Part shown: in pieces, positions 7,917 to 17,786 of the stretch
Layout of the letters: the number at the start of each line of letters is the position of its first letter
How positions within the stretch are numbered: the stretch's first letter is position 1
From: Verrucomicrobiales bacterium
GTDB lineage: Bacteria > Verrucomicrobiota > Verrucomicrobiia > Verrucomicrobiales > DEV007
Assembly (NCBI GenBank): GCA_029213265.1
Contig: JARGNG010000011.1
Coordinates: 1-64,000, forward strand
Reading direction: 5' to 3'
DNA: 64,000 nt
The notes under the pieces: model-generated
What the model was told of the DNA's origin: nothing
Seen by the model: the letters and a program-made list of their open reading frames with translations, nothing else
The model's database searches: none
Program-made: the position numbers and the translations under genes

Positions 7917-9200
7917 TCAGACTCCGGGAGGCTTCGGCATTTCGATCAGGGGAGACACCGTTTCAGTGATCCCAAGATCATTTTCCAGATCCTCCAGGAT
8001 GATCTCCATCGGCATCATGACCGTGGACCGGCACTGGTGCGTTTCGGTGGAGTCGAAAGTGCCGTTCTCGTAGTATTTGTTCGAGGGAGAAGCACCTCCG
8101 CAGTATTTGTAAAATTGGCAGGTTTCCGAGCACTTCTGATTACCGGCTTCGATGTCGGCGAGAACATGCTGAAAGGCACCGTTGACGGTGGCATCAAAAA
8201 GGGAGCCACTGAGCAGGTTGCCGAAGGTGAAAGATTCGTATTTCTCGGTAGACTGACCGAGCAACTCGGGCGAGAAAGAGGAGAAGTTTCCGAAGCAGTC
8301 CACATTGACCATACCGAACGGATCCGCTTCCTGATTGTAATACCCGCCGTCAGGACGCGAACACCAGCCCGGCTCGAGAATGTTTCGTTCCGCGTTCTGA
8401 AACTCCCGCACATTCAGTGGAAATCCATCCGCCTTGTTGCGAAGGTAAAACTGCTTCAGAAAGGCCCGAATACGATCGAGCCCGCCGTCTTTGCCGAGGG
8501 ATGAGGTTTCATTGGCGCCCTCGACTTCCTCGATATTAAATCCGATACCGGTAATGCCGTGCTCGCGGTAGAAGTCATACATCTCATCGGGATGATCAAC
8601 CGACACGTCTGAGATCACAGAGACGACCCCAAAAGGAACATTGTTCTTTTTCAGGCACTCCATGCCCCTCATCGTCTTGTCGAAGGTCCCCTCACCTTTC
8701 CGGGTTTTTCGATGGTGGTCGTGAATCTCGCGAGGGCCATCAACACTGAGCCCGACCTCGACCTCGTGCTTGTTGAGGAACTCACACCACTTGTCGTTGA
8801 TGAGCGTGCCGTTCGTTTGAACTGAGTGAATGACATAGTCTTTCGCTTTCGGATATCGATTGATGATCTCGAAAGCTTTTTCATACCAGCTGATTGGCAC
8901 TGCGAGCGGTTCACCGGCATGCCAGAGAAGACTGAATGGCGACAGAACCAGTCCGCTGTCCCAGACCTTGTCCATGACCTTTTCAAGAACCGCGTGGTCC
9001 ATCCGGCGGGTATCGGTGCGGTTGGGAAGATAGCAGTAGTCGCAGTTGATATTACAAAAAGGACTCGGCTGAATCACGAGCAATCCCATGGCGAGGCGGT
9101 CGGAATTCTGCGGAGTGAGTTTCGGTTGCACGGCACTGTTGAGGCCTTCGTTGGAAGCAGATGCGGTGCGCTGAGTGGGAGCTTCGAGAGTCGTTGTCAT
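7917..9200 (-). CDS. Radical SAM/SPASM peptide maturase, GrrM-like (cyclophane-forming type)
   Basis: This 427-residue enzyme has the radical SAM cluster motif CNINCDYC (C49, C53, C56) in the context GLLVIQPSPFCNINC. The lines LLWHAGEPLAVP, VQTNGTLINDKWC and VGLSVDGPREIHD closely follow the GrrM/anaerobic sulfatase maturase branch. A SPASM domain with auxiliary cluster cysteines follows (GWCSRPDG, VDCFGNF, CSETCQFYKYCGG). GrrM-type enzymes form C-C crosslinks between an aromatic ring and a beta carbon two residues on, giving three-residue cyclophanes. Its neighbour 84 bases downstream is the precursor. A sulfatase-maturase role is less likely because of this pairing and because the nearest sulfatase gene is 8 kb away, but it cannot be fully excluded. 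Confidence 0.9.
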   Translation of the reverse strand: MTTTLEAPTQRTASASNEGLNSAVQPKLTPQNSDRLAMGLLVIQPSPFCNINCDYCYLPNRTDTRRMDHAVLEKVMDKVWDSGLVLSPFSLLWHAGEPLAVPISWYEKAFEIINRYPKAKDYVIHSVQTNGTLINDKWCEFLNKHEVEVGLSVDGPREIHDHHRKTRKGEGTFDKTMRGMECLKKNNVPFGVVSVISDVSVDHPDEMYDFYREHGITGIGFNIEEVEGANETSSLGKDGGLDRIRAFLKQFYLRNKADGFPLNVREFQNAERNILEPGWCSRPDGGYYNQEADPFGMVNVDCFGNFSSFSPELLGQSTEKYESFTFGNLLSGSLFDATVNGAFQHVLADIEAGNQKCSETCQFYKYCGGASPSNKYYENGTFDSTETHQCRSTVMMPMEIILEDLENDLGITETVSPLIEMPKPPGV

Positions 9201-9587
9201 GTTGCTGGGTGTGACGATTGAAGAATCTGGTTAGGTGACTTTTCTGAATCAAATTACCCACCCTGCTCAAGGCGAACCTGCCTTACTTTTTGAGAATAAC
9301 CCTTCGCAGCGCTGTGGCGCTTCCGAACAAGTTCGATCCGGTAATCGAGAGGCTGACGGGATCGCACTCCTTTTCGAACAGAACAGATGCGATCGTTGAG
9401 GGATGTTGATTTCATGCAGATTGGGGTGGTGAAGAGATTGGGGCTGAAGATCGAAACGAAACGGGAAATTTTTCCACTACAGTTTTGAACTTGTATTCGA
9501 AAGTGATCCAATTCAGTCTTCTCGTAGAGACGGGTTGAGGGTTCGATTTATGCAAAGCAGTCTCACAAAATTTTGCTCCAATTTCCG
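9201..9587. promoter_or_regulatory. Divergent control region between RiPP operon and ABC exporter
   Basis: These 387 bases separate the minus-strand radical SAM operon from the plus-strand exporter and should hold both promoters; I cannot assign -35/-10 boxes with confidence. A short minus-strand reading frame (9254-9415, 53 residues, starting MKSTSLNDR, very Arg/Lys-rich) lies here. It lacks a good ribosome-binding site and resembles nothing I know, so it is not called as a gene. The shared upstream region suggests that the exporter and the biosynthetic genes may be controlled together. Confidence 0.5.
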
Positions 9588-11387
9588 ATGTCAGCTGATT
9601 CATCCCACGGCGTCGTGCCAGAACCTGAAGAAGGCGGAACAGAAAAGCCGGGGCCGGACGATTCAAACAGGGAGAGGACTCCACCCGGTTTTGACATGGA
9701 TCCCCGGGAAATGCGAAAGCACTGCTTTCGGCTCATCCGCGAAGTCACCGGGCGCCTCGGGTGGAAATATAGGCTCTGGATTCCTGCAGCGATGCTGCTT
9801 TCGGCGGTCCATCTTTTACCGCCGCGCTTTTTGCAGTTCTTTACCGAGCGCACCCTGACACTGTCTGAAACCGGAGCCGACGATTTCATCAAAATGCTGA
9901 TACTCTTCGGCCTCGCCGTGGGTGTTTGTCAGTGGATCGGTCTCGTTTTTGACAGCATCCTGAGCGAATGGCTCCGACTCACGGTCAGCATGCGAATGAA
10001 GCAGGATGCCGTTGACAGTCTCAACCGGACGCGAATTGATGCCCTCGATTCCGCCGAACGGGGGGACTGGATGACGAGACTTTCGAGTGATATCTACAAC
10101 GCCGAGGAATTCCTGACCGCCTCCCTGCCGGAACAGGTCACCAATGCGACGATGATGATGGGTGCCGCCGCGCTCTTCTACTACCACAGTGGACCGATCG
10201 CTTTCATTCCCCTGGTCGCGGCTCTTTTCCTGGGATGGTTCAACATCGCCGTTCAGCGCAAAATGGGCCCGGCCCTGGGACGGGCGCGAATGCTCGAAGG
10301 CGGCGTATTTCAATCCATGATCGAAACATTCGAAGGACTGCGAACGATCCGCAGCTACGGAGGGGAAAAGTTCACCGGCCGAAAACTCGACAAACAATTG
10401 AAGGAACTCTTCCAGACCGGAATGAGCATTACCAAGTCGATGGCGCTTCTCATAGGCGTCACCGAATTCGTCGGGCAACTCGTGGTAACAGGTCTCCTCA
10501 CGCTGGTGGCCTTCCAGATCGTCGGAAAATCGCTCACCGCGGAGGATGCCCTCGTTTATCCTTTCTATCTCACGCTCTTCCTCGGTGCGGCAAAGGGACT
10601 CGTTGGTTCCGCCTACGATTGGAACCGCTTCTTCATCGAGGGCGGCCGGCTCGCCACTTTGTTGTACGACGACGACAATAAGGAACACGATCGGGAAGCG
10701 CTCTTCGGTGACTTTGAGAGCCACGTTTCCGGGGTTCGCCAGTACTCCGCTTCCGCGGTGAACATTGCCTATGGCGACAATCCCCCTGTCGTGAGGGATC
10801 AGGATCTCGAACTGAAGCGCGGCGAGATCGTTGCCCTGATGGGAGAATCCGGCTGTGGAAAGTCGACCATGACGGAATCTTTTGCCGGCCTGCGGCAGGC
10901 GACCTCAGGGACTTTCACTGCGATTCTGGAGGATGGCAGCGAACGAAGCTTCCCGCAGTCACCGCCCTACCTGTCCGCATTCGTCGAACAACAGCCCTAC
11001 CTTTTCGTGGGAACAATTCGCGATAACATCTCTCTCGGAGCGGAAGAAATCACGGATGACGACATTTGGGGAGCTCTCGATGAAGTTGGATTGCGAGATC
11101 TGATTCAACGACGGGGCGGTCTCGATCACGTCCTGACGGACCGGGGACGAAACCTGAGCGTGGGGCAGCAGTATCGTCTCGCCCTTTGTCGCGCACTTGT
11201 CTGCGGTCGGCCATTCCTCCTGATGGATGAGCCGTTCGCAGCCCTCGATATTGAATCGGTCGATCTCGTCGTGAAGGCGATGATCGAAGAGAAAGCGCGG
11301 GGCACCGGTATTCTTTTGATCACCCACCTTCTGCCCGAATCCCTTGACGCCAACCGCGTCGTGAAGATGTCTCCCCACCGCACCTAA
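9588..11387 (+). CDS. ABC exporter (fused membrane and ATPase domains), probable RiPP exporter
   Basis: From the ATG at 9588 (MSADSSHGVV) the protein has 599 residues: a hydrophilic N-terminus, an exporter-type transmembrane domain (about 60-330) with several long helices, and an ATPase domain. The ATPase shows Walker A GESGCGKST (about 418), a signature LSVGQ in place of LSGGQ (about 522), Walker B FLLMDEPFAALD (about 545) and the H-loop ITHL (about 578). There is no C39 peptidase domain, so leader removal must occur elsewhere. The layout resembles half-transporters that dimerise to export peptides or lipids. Its divergent position next to the precursor operon makes export of the modified peptide the likely job. 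A TTG start 15 bases upstream is less likely. Confidence 0.87.
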   Translation: MSADSSHGVVPEPEEGGTEKPGPDDSNRERTPPGFDMDPREMRKHCFRLIREVTGRLGWKYRLWIPAAMLLSAVHLLPPRFLQFFTERTLTLSETGADDFIKMLILFGLAVGVCQWIGLVFDSILSEWLRLTVSMRMKQDAVDSLNRTRIDALDSAERGDWMTRLSSDIYNAEEFLTASLPEQVTNATMMMGAAALFYYHSGPIAFIPLVAALFLGWFNIAVQRKMGPALGRARMLEGGVFQSMIETFEGLRTIRSYGGEKFTGRKLDKQLKELFQTGMSITKSMALLIGVTEFVGQLVVTGLLTLVAFQIVGKSLTAEDALVYPFYLTLFLGAAKGLVGSAYDWNRFFIEGGRLATLLYDDDNKEHDREALFGDFESHVSGVRQYSASAVNIAYGDNPPVVRDQDLELKRGEIVALMGESGCGKSTMTESFAGLRQATSGTFTAILEDGSERSFPQSPPYLSAFVEQQPYLFVGTIRDNISLGAEEITDDDIWGALDEVGLRDLIQRRGGLDHVLTDRGRNLSVGQQYRLALCRALVCGRPFLLMDEPFAALDIESVDLVVKAMIEEKARGTGILLITHLLPESLDANRVVKMSPHRT

Positions 11388-11444
11388 GCTATTTTTCTTC
11401 TTTGCACTCGTCACGTCACGTGAAATAGTGGCAAATTAGTACGT

Positions 11445-11894
11445 ATGAAGCTTCTTTCCCCCACCTCTTCGCTGGTTCTTCTAGCACTTGCTTGCGCGCT
11501 GCCGGCCATTCCGCAGCATAGCTCTGCCGATGTCTTTCGCGGCAAGGTTACCTTACGGGGCGTTCTCGTATCCCGTGGCCAGGTCACTGACATCTCCGCC
11601 AACTTCCGTTCTGATCGGATGGTTTCTTCTGAAGGCCAGGAGATTCGGATGAATGGAGGCGGTCTTTACACCTTGAACAGTGCCAATCCGACAGGCACCT
11701 ACAAAGGCCGAACCAAGAGAATTACCAATAAGTACGGCAACGTTCGCCGGGTAAGCCAAAAGAAGCCGATTCGAGTTTCCCGACGTTCAATCACGTTTCC
11801 TGACGGGCGCATTCGCCTTTCCAGCCCCATCAACGTCACCGGTGCAGGTCGCTACCGGCTCAAGGGGTCCGGCCGGTTCCGTGTGAATGCCTGA
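11445..11894 (+). CDS. Secreted beta-rich protein of unknown function
   Basis: The 149-residue protein has a signal peptide (about 1-29, ending HSSADVF). The remaining 120 residues are rich in Arg, Gly and Ser and alternate in a way that suggests a beta barrel or sandwich, for example FRGKVTLRGVLVSRG and GAGRYRLKGSGRFRV. I do not recognise a family. It lies 57 bases downstream of the ABC exporter on the same strand, separated by an AT-rich stretch, and is followed by a strong terminator. It could therefore be the last gene of the exporter unit or an independent gene. No cysteines remain in the mature part, which argues against a second RiPP precursor. Confidence 0.7.
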   Translation: MKLLSPTSSLVLLALACALPAIPQHSSADVFRGKVTLRGVLVSRGQVTDISANFRSDRMVSSEGQEIRMNGGGLYTLNSANPTGTYKGRTKRITNKYGNVRRVSQKKPIRVSRRSITFPDGRIRLSSPINVTGAGRYRLKGSGRFRVNA

Positions 11895-11926
11895 TTTGGA
11901 AAGAGCCCGTTCTTTCCCGACTTAGG

Positions 11927-11960
11927 AAAGCCCCTCCTGATAAACGGAAGGGGCTTTTTT
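11927..11960 (+). terminator. Rho-independent terminator
   Basis: A perfect 9-base stem (AAAGCCCCT with AGGGGCTTT, 11927-11935 and 11949-11957) encloses a 13-base loop and runs into a T-tract. It closes the transcript of the exporter and secreted-protein genes. Confidence 0.85.
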
Positions 11961-12001
11961 GTGGCTGCTTCGAATAGACACTCCGGAGAAGAAAGCTCCC
12001 T

Positions 12002-13243
12002 CTATTTCCCGACGTTGTATAGCACCGTCCCTGAACGAATCAGAAGATTCCCGCGATGAGGCGTCAGGGTCGCGCGGAAAATCTGGCCGGCGGCGGCATC
12101 CCCCAGTGAGTTCACAGCCACAATATCAAGTTCCTTTCCGGGGCGAATCACAACGACGTCCCCGCCCTGCACCGTTTGCAGGTAAACCAGTCCGTTGGCC
12201 ACCAAGGGAGCTGCGGCAACCTCCACGCCTTTTTCCTCATTGAGGCGTTCGGCGTAGAGGGGCTTTCCGGTTTCGGCATCGTAGCAGGAAAAAATCCCGC
12301 TCATGCTCGAGATGCAAAGGTATCCATCGACTACCACAGGAGACGGCAGATCCCGCCCCCCTTTGCGCGAAGCGTGCCAGAGCATGTGAGAATCCGTCAC
12401 GTCACCTGAGCCACCCGGCTTCACACAGTAGGTATCACCGGGCTTTCCGTTCACGACATACAATTTTCCATCGGCAAAGTCCGGTACGGGAGCCCCGCGC
12501 CCATTGAACCCTTTGCAGAACCACAATTCCTTACCGCTTTTCGGATCATAGCCCCGAACGCCAAACTCTCCGTTCAAAACCAGTTCCTGCTTCCCGTCCA
12601 ACTCGATCAGAATCGGGGTGCTCCACCCTCCACGTGGCTTCGCCTCCCTCGGAGTTCCCCAAATGACGGAACCGTCCTTGATATTCAAAGCGATCAACTT
12701 CGACTCTCCCATCGAGTCCGTATTCTGGATGATTTTTCCATCGACCAGGACCGGCGAGGCGGCGATCCCCCATCCTCCGGGAAATTCCCCGAGATCGACC
12801 GACCATTTCTTCTCCCCGTCCACGGTAAATCCATGCAAGCCTCCGGGTCCGAAAAATGCGACCACCATCTCTCCGTCGGTCACACAACTCGGAGTCGCTC
12901 GGCTGTTCATTGCGTGAATCTCTTCCGGATTGTCACAAGGGACAGACTTGCTCCAAATCATGGAACCATCCTTTGCGGACAGGCACATCACGGTCCGTTC
13001 CGTTCCGTCTTCCGAAGCACCCGTCAGAAAAATCTGATCGCCCCAGGTAACCGGCGATGACTGGCCTGATCCCTTTAACTTCGTCTTCCAGACTATCTTC
13101 GATTCGTCCCACGATACGGGAACATCAGTGGCCTCAGAGTGGCCCCGGCCCGTTGGCCCGCGGAATTGATACCAGTTATCTTCAGCGACGACGGAAGCGC
13201 CAAGGGCTCCCAGCAGACTCAAAGTGAGAAAGGTAGTTTTCAT
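12002..13243 (-). CDS. Exported PQQ-like beta-propeller repeat protein
   Basis: The 413-residue protein begins with a signal peptide (MKTTFLTLSLLGALGASVVAE). A WD40-like PQQ propeller follows, shown by the repeated blades with W at the end of strands (DGSMIWSKSVP, DGEKKWSVDLG, DGSVIWGTP, GKELWFCKG, LWHASRKGG). The start NWYQFRGPTGRGHS is a hallmark of the outer-membrane or periplasmic PQQ-like repeat proteins common in Planctomycetota and Verrucomicrobiota. No quinoprotein dehydrogenase calcium or active-site motif is visible, so a binding or scaffolding role is more likely than an enzymatic one. It is 3 bases downstream of an exported methyltransferase gene and surely co-transcribed with it. 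Confidence 0.87.
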   Translation of the reverse strand: MKTTFLTLSLLGALGASVVAEDNWYQFRGPTGRGHSEATDVPVSWDESKIVWKTKLKGSGQSSPVTWGDQIFLTGASEDGTERTVMCLSAKDGSMIWSKSVPCDNPEEIHAMNSRATPSCVTDGEMVVAFFGPGGLHGFTVDGEKKWSVDLGEFPGGWGIAASPVLVDGKIIQNTDSMGESKLIALNIKDGSVIWGTPREAKPRGGWSTPILIELDGKQELVLNGEFGVRGYDPKSGKELWFCKGFNGRGAPVPDFADGKLYVVNGKPGDTYCVKPGGSGDVTDSHMLWHASRKGGRDLPSPVVVDGYLCISSMSGIFSCYDAETGKPLYAERLNEEKGVEVAAAPLVANGLVYLQTVQGGDVVVIRPGKELDIVAVNSLGDAAAGQIFRATLTPHRGNLLIRSGTVLYNVGK

Positions 13244-13246
13244 GAT

Positions 13247-13963
13247 TCAGGATTGGATAGGTTTTTGAAAGACGAGAAAATGCTGGATTGGAAGGAAGTC
13301 GCGAACTTCTTTGAATTCAAAGCCCACTGCCTCCATTTCGCGACGGACCTGCTTCACGCTCATTTTGTGGAGCGGCTTGATCGCCACGGAAGGATCTTCG
13401 GCCCGGTATTCGAGAAGGACGATTCGACCGCCCGGCTTCAATCCCTTGAAAATTGACGCCGCCATTTCGCGGGGATGAGAGAACTCATGATAGGCATCGA
13501 CGAGGATGGCGAGATCGACCTGGTTTTCGGGAAGCCGGGTATCCTCGATCGTTCCAAGAAGGGGCTCGACATTAAAGATTTTCTTCAGCTTCTTCTTCCC
13601 CTCGATAAAATCGAGCATCTCCTGCTGAATATCCACGGCGAGGACTTTTCCTTTCGGCACGAGAGGAGCAATCAGAAAGGAAAAGTAGCCGGACCCCGCC
13701 CCGATATCCGCAACTACAGCATCGGGCGCCAGCTCCAGGTGCTCCATGACGAGAGAGGGCTTTTCCTCCCCTTCGCGATCGCGCCGTTCGAGCCATCCGA
13801 TCGCATGCTGACTCACAACCTGGGAAATTTCCCGCCCCATGTAGACTTTTCCGGTCCCGTCCCGCGAAGGAACTTTCTCCGAATAGTGGGAGGCAGCCTC
13901 TTCCGCAGAAAGACCGGGAACAAGACAGGACAGTGAAAACGCGAAAAAGCAGGCTCGCAGCAT
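13247..13963 (-). CDS. Class I SAM-dependent methyltransferase with signal peptide
   Basis: From the ATG at 13963 the protein has 238 residues. A hydrophobic leader with AEE (MLRACFFAFSLS to GLSAEE) looks like a cleavable signal peptide. The Rossmann methyltransferase core then shows motif I VVADIGAGSGYFS, an acidic VLAVDIQQEMLDF, and the late motif LAILVDAYHEFSHP with LKPGGRIVLLEYR. This type is annotated in many PVC genomes as a secreted methyltransferase, which is puzzling because SAM is cytoplasmic; the N-terminus could instead be a membrane anchor facing inside. The gene heads a two-gene unit with the PQQ propeller. A longer TTG-initiated form (to 13990) is possible. Confidence 0.83.
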   Translation of the reverse strand: MLRACFFAFSLSCLVPGLSAEEAASHYSEKVPSRDGTGKVYMGREISQVVSQHAIGWLERRDREGEEKPSLVMEHLELAPDAVVADIGAGSGYFSFLIAPLVPKGKVLAVDIQQEMLDFIEGKKKLKKIFNVEPLLGTIEDTRLPENQVDLAILVDAYHEFSHPREMAASIFKGLKPGGRIVLLEYRAEDPSVAIKPLHKMSVKQVRREMEAVGFEFKEVRDFLPIQHFLVFQKPIQS

Positions 13964-14206
13964 AGAGATAGTTTGCGGGGAGATTGGCAAAACGAAAGAC
14001 CGAAATTGTGCAGATTTGCGGAAGGTCGGTCACCGTTGATTGCCACCTTTCAGGTCATCCCGTCAACAGGGTCTTGTGGCCCGGAGCGTCTTCGGAACCT
14101 GAGACCGGTCACAATTCGGGGTTCGGTCGAGCTCCCGGATTTCCGCCCGTTTTTTCCAGATTGCCTGATTGTTGGGAAAGGCGTAAGGTCTCCTCTTACA
14201 ATTCCT

Positions 14207-15583
<1,377 letters not shown>

Positions 15584-15658
15584 TTTTTTTTGTTTGAGTC
15601 GGAGAGAATTTCCTTTCTGATGGGATCTTGATCCCACCTCCATTCATCCGCTTTTTTC

Positions 15659-16468
15659 ATGGCTGAGCTATTCACGATAGAAAACCTGTTCACCCTCCTG
15701 ATGCTGGTTCTGCTCCAGGCGGTTCTTGGATTCGATAACCTTCTCTACATCTCCCTGGAGTCGCAACGCGCTCCGAAAGAGAAGCAGGCCAAGGTCAGGA
15801 AGCTTGGGATCATCCTGGCGATTTTTCTCCGGATCGCCCTGCTCTTCGTTCTCATGGCTGTGATCGAGAAGGTCAAAACGACTCTCTTTTGGATCGATAC
15901 CAAGCCGGTCTCCGGGGAATTCAACGTCCACAGTATCATCGTGCTCGCCGGCGGGGCCTTTATCATCTACACCGCAGTGAAGGAAGTGTTTCATATGATT
16001 GCCCTCGATCCAGGGGGGCACGGCCATATCGGCGAAGGAAGCCACAAATCGGTCGGAAGCGTCGTGACGGCGATTGTAATCATGAACGTCGTCTTTTCCT
16101 TCGATTCCATTCTCAGTGCGATGGCTCTGACGAAAGTCTTCGCCGTAATGGCGACCGCGATTGTCATCGGCGGAATTCTCATGATCTGGCTCGCTGATCA
16201 CGTAGCCTCCTTTCTGAAAAAGAATCGAATGTATGAAGTGCTCGGGCTCTTTATTCTCTTTATCGTGGGGATCATGCTCCTCACCGAGGGCGGACACCTC
16301 GCACATTTGAAATTCTTCGGACACGAAGTGCACCAGATGACGAAGACGACCTTCTACTTTGTGATTGGAGTGCTCGTACTGACCGACATCGTACAGAGCC
16401 GCTATCAGAAAAAGCTATTCGCTCAACAGGAATTGCAAATGAGCAAGAGAGACTCTTCTCACACCTGA
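15659..16468 (+). CDS. TerC family integral membrane protein
   Basis: The 269-residue protein contains about seven hydrophobic helices and the two family acidic motifs QAVLGFDNLLYIS (about residue 20-32) and NVVFSFDSILSAM (about 140-152), placed in paired repeats as in TerC/Alx. The family moves or senses metal ions such as Mn2+ in the cytoplasmic membrane; some members are linked to tellurite resistance or to metallation of exported proteins. A short His-rich loop (GGHGHIGEGSHK) between the repeats could bind metal. No tellurite-resistance genes are nearby, so manganese handling is the more likely role. The upstream 75 bases carry no clear riboswitch such as yybP-ykoY. Confidence 0.88.
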   Translation: MAELFTIENLFTLLMLVLLQAVLGFDNLLYISLESQRAPKEKQAKVRKLGIILAIFLRIALLFVLMAVIEKVKTTLFWIDTKPVSGEFNVHSIIVLAGGAFIIYTAVKEVFHMIALDPGGHGHIGEGSHKSVGSVVTAIVIMNVVFSFDSILSAMALTKVFAVMATAIVIGGILMIWLADHVASFLKKNRMYEVLGLFILFIVGIMLLTEGGHLAHLKFFGHEVHQMTKTTFYFVIGVLVLTDIVQSRYQKKLFAQQELQMSKRDSSHT

Positions 16469-16517
16469 TTCGGCACTTGCCGCTCCCCAGTCTTGCGGGT
16501 GATCCTCTAACCGGCTC

Positions 16518-17786
16518 ATGGCATCCCGCAAACCAGCTCTGATTTTCATCTTCATCACCCTGTTCCTCGATGTTCTGGGGGTGGGGTTAATTGTTCCGAT
16601 TCTGCCCAAGCTGGTCGATCAACTTGCCGACGGAGGGATTGCGTCCGCGTCGTACATCTATGGGACGCTGGCGGGGCTGTATTCGTTGATGCAGTTCATC
16701 TTTGCCCCGATCCTGGGAAGTCTCTCCGACCGCTTTGGCCGGCGCCCTGTCATCCTTCTTTCTCTTTTCGGATCTGGACTCGACTACTTTCTCATGGCCT
16801 GGGCGCCGACTCTGGCCTGGTTTTTTCTGGGTCGAATTCTTTCCGGCATCACCGGTGCCAATTTCTCAGCCGCTGCAGCCTACATTGCGGATATCAGTCC
16901 AAAAGAGAAGCGCGCGGCCAACTTCGGGATCATCGGTGCCGCGTTCGGCCTGGGTTTCATTTGCGGCCCCGCGCTGGGAGGATGGCTGGGGGACATCGGG
17001 GTGGAGCGGTACGGTGAGGCGGGTCTGCGCCTCCCCTTTTATGCAGCCGGGGCCCTCACCCTGCTGAACTGGCTCTACGGTTTTTTTATTCTTCCGGAAT
17101 CACTGAAACAGGACAACGTCCGTCCCTTCAGTTGGTCCCGGGCAAACCCGGTCGGGGCGCTGCTTCAACTTCGAAAGGAGAAACTCGTCCTCGGGCTCTC
17201 GACGAGTTACTTCATTAGTAGCATCGCCCATCAGGTTTACCCGAGCATCTGGGTGCTCTACACCGCATTCCGCTACCAGTGGGACACCAAGCAGACCGGC
17301 CTTTCCCTCGCCCTTGTCGGATTGATGGCCGCCATTGTCCAGGGGGGACTGACCCGGGTCATTATCCCGAAAATCGGGGAGAGAAATGCCGCCCTCCTCG
17401 GGCTCGGCATCATGGCGACCGCCCTGGTCGGTTACGGTCTCGCAGAAGAGGGATGGATGGTTTACTGGATTATCGTTTTCGGATCTCTGTCGGGCATTTC
17501 CGTCCCCGCAATCCAGGGGATGATTTCGAGAACGGCCGAGGACAATCAACAGGGGGAAATCCAGGGCTCCCTGACCAGCCTGCAAAGCGTTGCCGGGTTT
17601 CTCGGACCGCCGCTCGCAACGGGGATCTTCGGCTTTTTCGTTTCGGAAAGCGCACCCGTATTGCTGCCGGGTGCGCCCTTCTTCTTCAGTGCGGTGCTGG
17701 TCTGCATCGCCGCCTTTCTCGCCGCCAAGTCGTTTCGTGAGGAGACCTCCCGATTCAAACCCGGCGTCGAGAGTTCTGAGCCCTAA
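16518..17786 (+). CDS. MFS transporter, TetA-like (multidrug/H+ antiporter family)
   Basis: The 422-residue protein has 12 predicted helices and the major-facilitator motif A loop GSLSDRFGRRPV after helix 2, with the TetA-type opening FLDVLGVGLIVPILP. Motif C-like glycines follow (GIIGAAFGLGFICGPALGG), which mark the antiporter branch. Such proteins export tetracycline-like or other small molecules in exchange for protons. No TetR-type regulator is next to it, so it is probably a housekeeping drug/metabolite efflux pump. It starts 49 bases after terC and ends overlapping the stop of the convergent secreted-protein gene by 4 bases. Confidence 0.88.
   Translation: MASRKPALIFIFITLFLDVLGVGLIVPILPKLVDQLADGGIASASYIYGTLAGLYSLMQFIFAPILGSLSDRFGRRPVILLSLFGSGLDYFLMAWAPTLAWFFLGRILSGITGANFSAAAAYIADISPKEKRAANFGIIGAAFGLGFICGPALGGWLGDIGVERYGEAGLRLPFYAAGALTLLNWLYGFFILPESLKQDNVRPFSWSRANPVGALLQLRKEKLVLGLSTSYFISSIAHQVYPSIWVLYTAFRYQWDTKQTGLSLALVGLMAAIVQGGLTRVIIPKIGERNAALLGLGIMATALVGYGLAEEGWMVYWIIVFGSLSGISVPAIQGMISRTAEDNQQGEIQGSLTSLQSVAGFLGPPLATGIFGFFVSESAPVLLPGAPFFFSAVLVCIAAFLAAKSFREETSRFKPGVESSEP

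Noticed and set aside
8826..9221. 131-residue plus-strand frame in the radical SAM gene
   Set aside because: It is antisense to the conserved radical SAM core and has no supporting features.
9254..9415. 53-residue Arg-rich minus-strand frame in the exporter/radical SAM control region
   Set aside because: No ribosome-binding site or homology was recognised; it is more likely part of the promoter region. A second precursor is possible but unsupported.
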